This document shows, one piece after another, positions 8,904 to 16,960 of a stretch of DNA of 64,000 nucleotides. The notes under the pieces are model-generated. The model did no database searches and was not told the origin of the DNA. It saw nothing but the letters and a program-made list of their open reading frames with translations. A program made the position numbers and the translations under genes. The first letter of the stretch is position 1. Every line of letters begins with the position of its first letter. The stretch is from GCA-2731375 sp964590195 (lineage in GTDB: Bacteria > Pseudomonadota > Alphaproteobacteria > GCA-2731375). The stretch spans positions 1 to 64,000 of the forward strand of contig CAZPWJ010000014.1 of NCBI GenBank assembly GCA_964590195.1. The letters run 5' to 3'.

Positions 8904-10214
8904 CTATTTCACACGCCCGAGCGGATCATCGAAACGTTCCAGCATGACGTCTTCGAAAGAGCTGCCCGACGCCGCGATCCAGCTGCCGGGACGCACCCGA
9001 TAGGCCGCCGCCTGCCAGGGCGCGGCGGGCTCCTTGCCTGAAGCGGCCAGCGCCTTGGCGCCGTCCAGCAAGGTGCGGCGAAAACGGACAACGGCGGCAT
9101 CGGTCGCCGTCAAAATCTCCCGGCTGCGGTCGACGATGCGGCCCTGGCTTTCCTGGATCATCAAATCCTGCTCCGCCAGGCCCTTGACGCCGGTATAGCT
9201 GACGTTGCGCTGCTCTTCCCGGTCGATCATGTAGTCGTTGCCGCGGTTGCGCAGGGGCACATAATCGGCCCCCGTGGTGGCGATAATGCCGTGGCCCTGT
9301 TCCAGCTTGGCGCGCTCTTCATCGCCAATGGCTCGCTCCGGGTTCCAGCCATAGCAATACATCCAGCAGCTTTGATCCGAGATCGGCACCAAGGTAAAGC
9401 CGAAATAGGTCTCGCCGGGAAACGTTGAAGGCCCGGTGCCGTGAGCGGGCAAGGTGAACTGCGTTATGCGCCAATAGTTCTCCCCTTCGTCCCCCGCCCG
9501 CATCCCGCCCACGACAAAGCCCAGGTCATGCTCCAGAATGGAAAACTGCGGCATGGGGTCATTGCGAATCCAGCGCAGGCGGCGGGCGTCGGCGGGCGCA
9601 TCCGGGTTCTCGTTCGAGGCAACGCTGGGTGCGGGCATATGCAGAAAGGAAAAATGCGAGGTATCCAGATCACCCTCCATGATCTGGGCCCAGTTGCAAT
9701 CCACATACTGCTTCGTGACATAGCGGTGCGCCGCCCCAACTTGGGTGAATTCCAGTTGCGGCAATTCCGGCAATCTGCCGTCCGGCAAAAATTCCGCGCT
9801 GGGGCCCAGATAGGCCCAGACAATGCCGCCCTGCTCCCGCGTCGGATAGGATTTGACCGCGACCGTATCGTGATGGCGGGCACCGGGGGGAATGTTGGGC
9901 AGATCGACCGCCTTGCCGGCAACGTCGAATTTCCAACCGTGATAGACGCAGCGCAGGCCGCATTCCTCGTTACGGCCAAAAAACAGCTCGGCACCCCGAT
10001 GCGGGCAGCGGCCATCAAGCAGGCCGATCCGGCCATCGGTATCGCGGAAGGCGACCAGGCTTTCGCCCATGATATTGACCCGCAGCGGCGCGCCGTTGGG
10101 CTCGGGCAGTTCCTCGGCCAAGGCCACGGGCTGCCAGAAGCGGCGAAAATACTGCCCCATGGGCGTGTCCGCGCCGGTTCCGGTTAAAAGCGCATTGTCC
10201 TCGATCGAAAGCAT
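8904..10214 (-). CDS. Rieske aromatic ring-hydroxylating oxygenase, alpha subunit (phthalate dioxygenase-like)
   Basis: About 436 residues. The N-terminal Rieske domain has CPHRG (Cys-x-His) and, about 18 residues on, CVYHGWKFD (Cys-x2-His) for the [2Fe-2S] centre. The catalytic domain carries NWAQIMEGDLDTSHFSFLH, giving the Asp and two His that bind mononuclear iron. The opening MLSIEDNALLTGTG and overall shape resemble the phthalate 4,5-dioxygenase oxygenase family. Enzymes of this type hydroxylate, demethylate or dehalogenate aromatics and need a reductase partner, which is not seen in this window. A start 9 bases upstream (10223) is also open; 10214 fits the family N-terminus and a GGGG element. 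The crotonase gene follows. Confidence 0.88.
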   Translation of the reverse strand: MLSIEDNALLTGTGADTPMGQYFRRFWQPVALAEELPEPNGAPLRVNIMGESLVAFRDTDGRIGLLDGRCPHRGAELFFGRNEECGLRCVYHGWKFDVAGKAVDLPNIPPGARHHDTVAVKSYPTREQGGIVWAYLGPSAEFLPDGRLPELPQLEFTQVGAAHRYVTKQYVDCNWAQIMEGDLDTSHFSFLHMPAPSVASNENPDAPADARRLRWIRNDPMPQFSILEHDLGFVVGGMRAGDEGENYWRITQFTLPAHGTGPSTFPGETYFGFTLVPISDQSCWMYCYGWNPERAIGDEERAKLEQGHGIIATTGADYVPLRNRGNDYMIDREEQRNVSYTGVKGLAEQDLMIQESQGRIVDRSREILTATDAAVVRFRRTLLDGAKALAASGKEPAAPWQAAAYRVRPGSWIAASGSSFEDVMLERFDDPLGRVK

Positions 10215-10291
10215 CCACTGCATACCCCATAATTCAGAGGCGCAATGTTTGATGATACGGACATAACTGTCAACGCTATCAGGCCAAGCCG

Positions 10292-11473
10292 TCAGACAAA
10301 GCCAAATTGCAGCAAGAACAGAAGCAACGCCAACCCGGTTAGCGCCTGGCAGACCGAGGCGCCGGCCAGTCGCCGGATCGCGGCACCATCGCCTTGCTGT
10401 TCCAGGGCATCGCCGCGCACGATCCAGTAAAAACTGTCGTTGGGCAGAATAGCCACGAAGGTGCCCAGGCAGATGGCATAGACGGCGGCGATGGGTGAAA
10501 TCTCCATATGCTCCACGATGGGCAGAACCAAGGGCGCGACGGCAACGAATGTGGCCATGGAGGAGCCTTGCAGCAGCTTCATCATCGCCGCGATGACGAA
10601 CAAACCGACCAATGCGGCCACATGCCCGGATGCATCGCTCAGCAGACCATCGATGGGAAACACCGTGGTCGCCATGGCACCCATGGCGCTGGCTGCCCCC
10701 ACAACGATCAATAGGCCGGATGTTCGCCGCATGGCGGCTTCGACACCCTCGCGGCGATGTTCAACCGGAGTATCGAAATAGGACCAGATGGCCGCGGACA
10801 ACAATGCCCCCTTGGGCTGGGTCACGAAATCGAGCACCGGCCAAGCGGCAAGATCCAAGGTCCAGCCCAGTATCAACATTACGGCAAGCACACCAAACGG
10901 CGCGAAGGCACGCCATTCTCCCGCAGCGGCGGGCCCTTCATGTTCGCTGGGCGCGGCCACGCCGGTTGCCGGGAACAGGCGCAGCCAGATCTCGCCGGCC
11001 AACCAGACGGGGGGCAACAACAGCAGCCCCACCAGCACCAGCCCGGGGTCATCAACGCCCAACGCGGCGCCAACGATCAATGGCCCGGCGGGCACCAGCA
11101 GCATGAAACCGGCGTAGGCCGCCATGGCCATGGACAGGCGATGCTTGCCCGCGATCGGCGCCAGGGCCGCATAGGCGGTGACATGGCAGATCATGCCGGC
11201 GGAGGAAAATGGAGAGATCAACCTGACCCAACCACCGATGGTGGGCAGGGGACGCAAGGTCATATTAGCCGCGATGATGAATGACGGCAGCAGAATCAGG
11301 GCGAAATCGCCCAAGGCGCGGCCAAATCCAGTCCGAAAGGTCAGCAATACCTTTTCCGCACCCAGCCCGCCGCCAAGCCCCATGATCACGGTCAGCAGGA
11401 TCAGGATAATCGGCAGCGGCAGATCCACGCGCGGCAACACGGCCTTCGCCGAACCGGATTTTGCCAAACTCAT
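10292..11473 (-). CDS. GntP-like permease (anion/carboxylate transporter)
   Basis: A 393-residue protein with 10-12 hydrophobic segments and no signal peptide. The motif LLQGSSMATFVAVAPLVLP (about residues 316-334) and FVAILPNDSFYW resemble the re-entrant segments of the GntP/ion-transporter superfamily, which imports gluconate, lactate and other carboxylates. The resemblance is moderate and the substrate unknown. A frame opens earlier at 11566, but the ATG at 11473 has GGGAG at proper spacing and leaves a real divergent promoter region in front of the LysR gene. That arrangement suggests control by the LysR protein and a shared pathway with the esterase beyond it. Confidence 0.68.
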   Translation of the reverse strand: MSLAKSGSAKAVLPRVDLPLPIILILLTVIMGLGGGLGAEKVLLTFRTGFGRALGDFALILLPSFIIAANMTLRPLPTIGGWVRLISPFSSAGMICHVTAYAALAPIAGKHRLSMAMAAYAGFMLLVPAGPLIVGAALGVDDPGLVLVGLLLLPPVWLAGEIWLRLFPATGVAAPSEHEGPAAAGEWRAFAPFGVLAVMLILGWTLDLAAWPVLDFVTQPKGALLSAAIWSYFDTPVEHRREGVEAAMRRTSGLLIVVGAASAMGAMATTVFPIDGLLSDASGHVAALVGLFVIAAMMKLLQGSSMATFVAVAPLVLPIVEHMEISPIAAVYAICLGTFVAILPNDSFYWIVRGDALEQQGDGAAIRRLAGASVCQALTGLALLLFLLQFGFV

Positions 11474-11560
11474 CGCTATCGCTCCCAAATCATTCGCGTT
11501 GTTTGATTTCAGGCCTCGCAGGTTAGGCGGGCATCGCGCCGGCGGGAAATGAAAACATGC

Positions 11561-11576
11561 TTGCACGCTTATGCAA
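11561..11576. promoter_or_regulatory. Candidate LysR-type operator
   Basis: TTGCA-N6-TGCAA is an interrupted palindrome of the T-N11-A type bound by LysR regulators. It lies in the 121-base region between the divergent permease (start 11473) and LysR gene (start 11595), 19 bases before the LysR ATG. Autoregulation and control of the permease are inferred from position only. Confidence 0.5.
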
Positions 11577-11594
11577 AAAACTCATAATGAATTG

Positions 11595-12479
11595 ATGCAA
11601 GATTTGCCACCGCTGAACTCCCTGCGGGTTTTCGAGGCCTGCGCACGCATCGGCAACTTCACCCGCGCGGCGGAGGAACTTGGCCTGACGCAAAGCGCGG
11701 TCAGCCGGCAAATCCAACTGCTCGAAAGCCGCCTCAACCTGCAACTGTTCCGGCGCAAGGGGCGGCGTATCCAGTTGACCCAGGAAGGGCAAAGCTATGC
11801 CCAGGTGGTGCGCCGGGCCCTGGAATTGATCGCCAAGGAAACCCGGCGCCTCTCGCGAAAACCGCGGCGAGATACCCTGGTCGTCAGCACCGTGCCTTCA
11901 TTCGCGGTAAAATGGCTGGCCCCGCGCCTGCAACGCTTTCAACAGGCCAACGAGGGCCTGGATTTGCGTATCCTGACATCGTACGAGCATACGGATTTCG
12001 AGCGTGATGGCATTGACGTGGCGGTCCGTTACGGCGCCGGCGATTGGCAGGACATGCATGTGCAGCGCTTGGCGGAGGAAGAAGTATTTCCAGTCTGCGG
12101 GCCGCAATTTCTGGAGCGCGAGGATCTGCGACAGCCTGTGGATCTGTTGAGGGCGCCGCTGTTGCATGGCGAGGTTACCGAGGGCTGGGATGACTGGTTC
12201 GAGCTGGCCGGCGTAGCGCTGTCGGCCCCGCCCGAAGGTCCGCGCTTCAAGGATTCCTGCGCCCTGATCCAGGCCGCCATAGATGGTCAGGGCGTGACCT
12301 TGGCGCAGGGCAGCCTGGTGGCTTCGGATCTGCGGGAGGGCCGCTTGACCCGGCCCTTCCCCATGGCGCTGCAATCGCACTATGCCTTTTACATGGTTTG
12401 CCCGCCCAAGGCCTTGCAGAAGGCCAAGGTGGCGGCCTTCCGCGACTGGGTTAGCGCGGAAATGGCTCAGTTACAATAG
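11595..12479 (+). CDS. LysR-family transcriptional regulator (GcvA-like)
   Basis: A 294-residue LysR regulator. The N-terminal winged helix is LPPLNSLRVFEACARIGNFT, AAEELGLTQSAVSRQI and LESRLNLQLFRRKGR. The C-terminal effector domain begins near residue 90, and GAGDWQDMHVQRLAEEEVFPVCGP is typical of the GcvA branch. The start at 11595 (MQDLPPLN) agrees with the family; an upstream ATG at 11571 would place coding sequence over the palindromic operator. It is divergent from the GntP-like permease and followed 24 bases later by the serine esterase, both probable targets. The inducer is unknown. Confidence 0.9.
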   Translation: MQDLPPLNSLRVFEACARIGNFTRAAEELGLTQSAVSRQIQLLESRLNLQLFRRKGRRIQLTQEGQSYAQVVRRALELIAKETRRLSRKPRRDTLVVSTVPSFAVKWLAPRLQRFQQANEGLDLRILTSYEHTDFERDGIDVAVRYGAGDWQDMHVQRLAEEEVFPVCGPQFLEREDLRQPVDLLRAPLLHGEVTEGWDDWFELAGVALSAPPEGPRFKDSCALIQAAIDGQGVTLAQGSLVASDLREGRLTRPFPMALQSHYAFYMVCPPKALQKAKVAAFRDWVSAEMAQLQ

Positions 12480-12503
12480 AAACCCAGGGGGGTTGAAACA
12501 GAT

Positions 12504-13166
12504 ATGACAGCGGTACAAATCGATGGCCCGCGCCAGGCGCCGGCGGAGGGCGATAGGGCGCGGCAACTGGTGATCCTGGTGCACGGTTATGGCGCCGATG
12601 GCAACGACCTGATCGTCCTGGCGTCGTATTTCGCCCGCGTCCTGCCCAACGCCGCCTTTGTCGCTCCGAATGGGCCGGAACAGTGCGAGATGTCGGCCTT
12701 CGGCTATCAATGGTTTCCCATCAACCAGTTCGATCCGGGCAGCCGCCTGAACGGCGTGCAAGGCGCCGCGCCCATTCTGGATAATTTCATCGATCAGGAA
12801 CTACGGCGCCACGGCCTGACCGAGGACGAATTGCTGCTGATCGGTTTCAGCCAGGGCACCATGATGAGCCTGCACGTGGCCTTGCGACGGTCCCGCCAAG
12901 TCGCCGGCATTCTGGGCTATTCCGGCATTCTTGCCGGACCGGAGCTATTGGCGGATGAAGCCATATCGAAACCGCCGATCCAGCTGATCCACGGCGACCT
13001 GGACGAAATGCTGCCCGTGGCTCACCTACACGAGGCAGTCGGCGCCCTGGGCGCGGCGGGCTTTGATGTGGCCGGACACGTCAGCCCCGGCGCCGGCCAC
13101 ACCATCGCCCAGGACGGCCTGGAACTGGGCATGGATTTCGCCGCCCAGGTGCTTGGCAACCATTAA
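12504..13166 (+). CDS. Phospholipase/carboxylesterase family alpha/beta hydrolase
   Basis: A 220-residue cytoplasmic alpha/beta hydrolase. The oxyanion region is LVHGYGADGNDL (25-36), the nucleophile elbow GFSQG gives S116, the acid is in HGDLDEMLP (D167) and the base is H199 in GAGHT. This matches small esterases of the phospholipase/carboxylesterase family (YpfH- or acyl-protein thioesterase-like). A GGGGGGTTG run lies upstream of the ATG. It is immediately downstream of the LysR gene, so it may be co-expressed and act on an ester linked to the permease substrate. The natural ester is unknown. Confidence 0.88.
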   Translation: MTAVQIDGPRQAPAEGDRARQLVILVHGYGADGNDLIVLASYFARVLPNAAFVAPNGPEQCEMSAFGYQWFPINQFDPGSRLNGVQGAAPILDNFIDQELRRHGLTEDELLLIGFSQGTMMSLHVALRRSRQVAGILGYSGILAGPELLADEAISKPPIQLIHGDLDEMLPVAHLHEAVGALGAAGFDVAGHVSPGAGHTIAQDGLELGMDFAAQVLGNH

Positions 13167-13179
13167 CGGAAGAGCCAAG

Positions 13180-13248
13180 CCACCCGCTCCCCCTCCCGGC
13201 CGCCCAATGAGTATGATCCCGTGGGCGGCCGGGAGGGGGAGCGGGTGG
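13180..13248. repeat. Perfect 27-bp inverted repeat (large GC-rich hairpin) between convergent genes
   Basis: Left arm 13180-13206 and right arm 13222-13248 are exact reverse complements, with a 15-base loop. The stem is almost entirely G/C. It lies between the 3' ends of the esterase (13166) and the crotonase (13279), where a bidirectional terminator would be useful. There is no T-tract on either side, so it is not a canonical Rho-independent terminator; a roadblock, Rho-linked or mRNA-protecting role is possible. Confidence 0.85.
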
Positions 13249-13278
13249 TCCAGAAATTCGACGCAGGTCGATAGAAGC

Positions 13279-14031
13279 CTAGTCCTTCTTGCCGTCCGCA
13301 TAACCCTGCATGGCCTCTTCCATGCGGCCCGAGGCGGCGATCAGGGCGTTGCCGAGCTTGCCCATCTCCAAGGCATCGATCAGGGGCATGTTGCGGGCGG
13401 CGCGCTGGGCTTCCTTGGTCATGCGCACGGCGTCGGGGTCCAGGGCGACCAGACCGCCGACAAACTGGCTGGCCACCTGGTTCAGGGCTTCCGACCCCTC
13501 GACCAGACGGTTGATCAAGCCGACTTCGTAGAGGCGCCGGGCCGGGATCAGATCGCCGAACAAGAGGAACTCCAGGGCCAGGCGCGGGCCAATCAGGCTG
13601 CTTACCACCGGCGTGTTGATAGCGGCGGGGAAATTACGGCGCATTTCCAAAGCGCCGAAATGGGCGCCCTCCTCGGCCAGGACGAAATCACAGATCATCG
13701 CCAGGGTGAAACCGCCCGCCACCGCATAACCCTCGACGACGGCAACGCTGGGCTTGCTCAAACGGTGCAGCAGCCGGTTGACCTTGGTCCAGCTCTCGTC
13801 CGCCGCCAGGGCGGCGGCCAAATCGCGTTCCGGAGCCATGGATAGATCCCGCCCGGCGCAAAAATTGCCGCCCGCCCCGCGGATGACCAGACAGCGGATG
13901 GCATCATCCGCCTCCACCTCCTCGATGGCCTGGATCAAGCCTTGGATCACGCCCGCATCCAATGCGTTGCGCTGTTTCGGGCGGTTCAGGATCAGGGTGG
14001 TGACGCCGTCCTGCTTGCCGATTTGAACCAT
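13279..14031 (-). CDS. Enoyl-CoA hydratase/isomerase (crotonase) family protein
   Basis: A 250-residue crotonase-fold protein. RPKQRNALDAGVIQGL begins the fold, GGNFCAGRDLSMAPE (about residues 61-75) gives the first oxyanion amide, and EGYAVAGGFTLAMICDFVLA (about 101-120) the second. The C-terminal helix region is normal. The open frame continues to 14127, but ATG 14031 has GAGGAG seven bases upstream and a family-typical N-terminus, so it is preferred. It is divergent from the histidine phosphatase gene. Its CoA-ester substrate is unknown; hydratase, isomerase or thioester hydrolase activity are all possible. Confidence 0.87.
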   Translation of the reverse strand: MVQIGKQDGVTTLILNRPKQRNALDAGVIQGLIQAIEEVEADDAIRCLVIRGAGGNFCAGRDLSMAPERDLAAALAADESWTKVNRLLHRLSKPSVAVVEGYAVAGGFTLAMICDFVLAEEGAHFGALEMRRNFPAAINTPVVSSLIGPRLALEFLLFGDLIPARRLYEVGLINRLVEGSEALNQVASQFVGGLVALDPDAVRMTKEAQRAARNMPLIDALEMGKLGNALIAASGRMEEAMQGYADGKKD

Positions 14032-14120
14032 TTGCTTTCTCCTCAAGGTTTTTCTGTCCAGGCGTGGTGAAGCATGGAATGATTGGCTCTTGTGAGCAAT
14101 GATTCTGTGCGACTTCTTAG

Positions 14121-14735
14121 ATGACAAACAAACGACTTTATCTGATCCGCCATGGCCACACGGTATGGAACGGCCCGCCCCTACGTTTTCAGGGCCAGAT
14201 GGACAGTTCTCTTTCGGAAACCGGCCGCAGTGACGCCATCGCCCTGGGCAAGCGCATGCCCTATCAGCCCGACCGCATCATCTCGTCCCCTGCCCTGCGC
14301 TGCCGGCAGACGGTGGATTGCCTGTTCGGACGGCAGCCCGATGAAATCGAACCCCGCTGTATCGAGATCGGCCTGGGCTGGTGCGAAGGTCTGCTGGCCA
14401 CGGAAGCGGCGGAAATCGACGCCAATGCCGTCCGCACCTGGCAGGAAGCGCCTTGGGAAGGCTCGCCATGGGGCGGGGAAAGTCTGGAAGTTTTGCAAAA
14501 ACGGGTGGTCGCCGGCGTTACCGACATTGTCGCCGGTATTAAGGCAGACGAGCGGGTATTTCTGGCCGTGCACGGCGGCGTGCTGCGCACCTTGATCTGC
14601 TACGTCAACGACCTGCCGCTGTCGGAATACAGCAATATCGAAATGCCCAATTTGACCTTGATGGAATTGGCCGCCGAGGCAGTGGTGTGCGGCGGCAACA
14701 ATATCCGCCCCGTCACACCCGAAGAGATGATCTAG
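14121..14735 (+). CDS. Histidine phosphatase family protein (phosphoglycerate mutase-like)
   Basis: A 204-residue protein with the RHG catalytic motif LIRHGHTVWNG (RHG at 10-12), the second catalytic His in FLAVHGGVLRTL (about residues 150-161), and the acid region GLGWCEG. This is the cobC/GpmB-like branch of cytoplasmic phosphatases, which dephosphorylate sugar phosphates, nucleotides or cofactor precursors. It is the first gene of a plus-strand run reaching 21184; the next gene starts 18 bases later with AGGAGAG. The physiological substrate is not apparent. Confidence 0.87.
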   Translation: MTNKRLYLIRHGHTVWNGPPLRFQGQMDSSLSETGRSDAIALGKRMPYQPDRIISSPALRCRQTVDCLFGRQPDEIEPRCIEIGLGWCEGLLATEAAEIDANAVRTWQEAPWEGSPWGGESLEVLQKRVVAGVTDIVAGIKADERVFLAVHGGVLRTLICYVNDLPLSEYSNIEMPNLTLMELAAEAVVCGGNNIRPVTPEEMI

Positions 14736-14753
14736 AATTTTAGGAGAGATCCC

Positions 14754-15047
14754 ATGGCCCTTGGCTATTTGATTGCCCAGATCGATGTGCACGACCCCGA
14801 TTCATATGCCAGGTACACGGCGCAAACCCCAGGCATCGCGGCCAGTTATGGCGGCAAATTCATTGTCCGTGCCGGACAGTTGGAAACCCTGGAGGGTGCG
14901 GCGGCGGGACCACGGGTGGTGGTGATAGAATTTCCCAGCTACGCCCGCGCCCTGGAGTTCTACAATTCGGACGAATATCAGGCCATTGTCGGCATCCGGC
15001 AGAAAGCTTCCACGGGCAGCGCTTTTGTTGTCGAGGGTGCGGACTAA
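14754..15047 (+). CDS. DUF1330 domain-containing protein
   Basis: A 97-residue member of the DUF1330 dimeric ferredoxin-like fold. It shows the family pattern ALGYLIAQIDVHDPDSYARY, GGKFIVRAGQ, then VIEFPSYARALEFYNSDEYQ and a C-terminal FVVEGAD. No enzyme activity is established for the family, which is frequent in catabolic clusters of proteobacteria. AGGAGAG lies 6 bases before the ATG. The quinone reductase-like gene begins 15 bases later. A paralogue is at 21188-21478 on the opposite strand. Confidence 0.9.
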   Translation: MALGYLIAQIDVHDPDSYARYTAQTPGIAASYGGKFIVRAGQLETLEGAAAGPRVVVIEFPSYARALEFYNSDEYQAIVGIRQKASTGSAFVVEGAD

Positions 15048-15062
15048 ACGAAGGACTTCGCT

Positions 15063-16040
15063 ATGAAAGCCATCCGTATCCATGAATTCGGCGAAGCGGA
15101 CGTCTTGAAATACGAAGACGTCCCCGACCCATCCGCCGGCCCCGGCGAGGTCGTGGTCAAGGTCGAGGCCATCGGCATCAACCCAGTGGAAACCTATATC
15201 CGTTCCGGCATCCACCTGATCCGGCCGGAGCTGCCGTTTATCCTTGGCAGTGACGCCGCCGGCACGGTGCTGGCCGTGGGCGATGGCGTTGACGCATTCA
15301 AAGCCGGCGACCGGGTCTATGCCGCCGGCGCCGTGGGCGAGGATGCCTGGGGCGGCTGCTATGCCGAACAGCTGCTGCGCCGGGCCGAGCATCTGCTGCC
15401 CCTGCCCGACAACGTCAGCTTCGCCCAGGGCGCCGCCATCGGCGTGCCCTACGGCACGGCCCATTGGGCCCTGATGCACCGAGGCCGGGCCAAGGCGGGC
15501 GAAACCGTTCTGATCCATGGCGCCAGCGGCGCCGTCGGCACCGCCGCGCTGCAAATCGCCGCCGCGCACGGCCTTACCACCATCGGCACCGCCGGCAGCG
15601 AACGAGGCCTGGATCTGGTCCGCGCACATGGCGCCGCCCATGTTTTAGATCATACCAAGGACGGCTATCTGGATGCGGTGGCGGAGCTGACAGGCGGCGA
15701 CGGGCCGGAGATCATTCTGGAAATGCTGGCCAACGTTAATCTGGCCAAGGACATGGAGGTGGTCGCCAAGTTCGGCCGCATCGTCATCATCGGCAACCGC
15801 GGCCCGATTGAAATCAACGCCCGGGAAGCCATGATGAAAGAGCTGGATATCATCGGCATCGCCCTGCCGAACACCACGGCGGAGGAGGTCGCGGAAATCC
15901 ATGTCGCCCTGGGCAAGGGCCTGGCGGATGGCAGCCTGCAGCCTGTGATCGGCAAGGAATTGCCCCTGTCCGAGGCGGCGGAGGCGCACCAGGCGGTGCT
16001 GCGCCCCGGCGCCTACGGCAAGATTGTCCTGATACCGTAA
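15063..16040 (+). CDS. Zinc-independent quinone oxidoreductase / medium-chain reductase
   Basis: A 325-residue MDR protein. The N-terminal GroES-like domain contains GINPVETYIRSG (about residues 39-50), and the Rossmann domain has the cofactor loop GASGAVGTAALQIAAAHG near 153-170. The structural- and catalytic-zinc cysteines of alcohol dehydrogenases are absent, placing it with NADPH:quinone reductases and enoyl reductases. It would reduce quinones or conjugated carbonyls with NAD(P)H in the cytoplasm. It is tightly packed: the next gene begins 1 base after its stop. Its role in the lyase/hydratase cluster may be reduction of an unsaturated intermediate, which is only inference. Confidence 0.88.
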   Translation: MKAIRIHEFGEADVLKYEDVPDPSAGPGEVVVKVEAIGINPVETYIRSGIHLIRPELPFILGSDAAGTVLAVGDGVDAFKAGDRVYAAGAVGEDAWGGCYAEQLLRRAEHLLPLPDNVSFAQGAAIGVPYGTAHWALMHRGRAKAGETVLIHGASGAVGTAALQIAAAHGLTTIGTAGSERGLDLVRAHGAAHVLDHTKDGYLDAVAELTGGDGPEIILEMLANVNLAKDMEVVAKFGRIVIIGNRGPIEINAREAMMKELDIIGIALPNTTAEEVAEIHVALGKGLADGSLQPVIGKELPLSEAAEAHQAVLRPGAYGKIVLIP

Positions 16041-16041
16041 A

Positions 16042-16890
16042 ATGGCGAACCCTTCCGGCGACCCAGTTCCAGCCATAGCCGAGGCCGACGCCACGGGCGA
16101 GGTCGCCGCGCTGTATGCCGATATCCGCGCCACCCTTGGGGTGCCCGTGGTCAATTTGATCTGGCGGCACCTGGCGATGTTTCCGGGCGCCCTACCCTGG
16201 GCCTGGGAGTCGCTGAAACCGCTGTATGCCGATGATAGCATCGCGGCCCAGGCGGCGGCATTGCGCGCGGAATTGGATGTGCCGGTCCTGGCAGGACTAA
16301 GTGCGCCGGCTTTGGCCGCCGCCGGCCTGTCTTCCCATGACCTGAGCCGCATCAACATGATCCTGCACAGCTATGAACGCAGCAACGCCATGAACATGGT
16401 CGCCCTTTGCGCCCTGTCGGCCCAGCTAAACGGCCAGCCGCCAACGCCGGGCGAGGCCGCGCCACCGTTATGGGCGGAGGCTGCGATAAGCGGCAGGATG
16501 CCGCCGCTGTTAACTTTGGACGCCATGGCACCGCCGGTTCGCGGGCTGGTGGAGGATCTGAACCGTATCGGCGGGCGCGACGAGATATTGGCCAGCATGT
16601 ACCGCCACCTGGCCAATTGGCCGGTCTATCTTTCGCTGGTTCATGCCTTGATCGCGCCCTTCGCCGCCGAGGGCCGGTTGGAACCGGTGATCCTGAATGT
16701 GATCGAAGACGGCCATCGCCGAGGGGCACAAATATCCGATGGCCTGGCAATACCGGCAAGCATGCCCAATGACGCGGCGCGGCGCGATATGACCGCCGCC
16801 TTGGCGCAATTTACCGACGGTCCCATCGGCAAAATGATTGCCATCGTCCCTCTGATCCGCCAGGCCATGCCGCCTTCCAATGCGGATTAA
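16042..16890 (+). CDS. DehI-fold (haloacid dehalogenase type I-like) protein lacking the expected catalytic Asp
   Basis: A 282-residue all-helical protein resembling group I 2-haloacid dehalogenase DehI. Shared landmarks are ATGEVAALYADIRATLGVP at the N-terminus, HLAMFPGALPWAW (about residues 48-60) and RHLANWPVYLSLV near 195. In P. putida DehI, as remembered, the catalytic Asp189 precedes the ALANWP motif by three residues; an ungapped match here puts Met (ASMYRHLANWP) there. It may therefore be a non-dehalogenating relative. DehI-type enzymes displace halogen from both enantiomers of 2-haloacids. It is packed against the quinone reductase gene and 70 bases before the first lyase. Confidence 0.72.
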   Translation: MANPSGDPVPAIAEADATGEVAALYADIRATLGVPVVNLIWRHLAMFPGALPWAWESLKPLYADDSIAAQAAALRAELDVPVLAGLSAPALAAAGLSSHDLSRINMILHSYERSNAMNMVALCALSAQLNGQPPTPGEAAPPLWAEAAISGRMPPLLTLDAMAPPVRGLVEDLNRIGGRDEILASMYRHLANWPVYLSLVHALIAPFAAEGRLEPVILNVIEDGHRRGAQISDGLAIPASMPNDAARRDMTAALAQFTDGPIGKMIAIVPLIRQAMPPSNAD

Positions 16891-16960
16891 GTAGCTGTTA
16901 CACTCACTGCAACTGGTGAGATGAAACAGATGGGCGGACAGCGCCCGGGGAGTGATCGAT

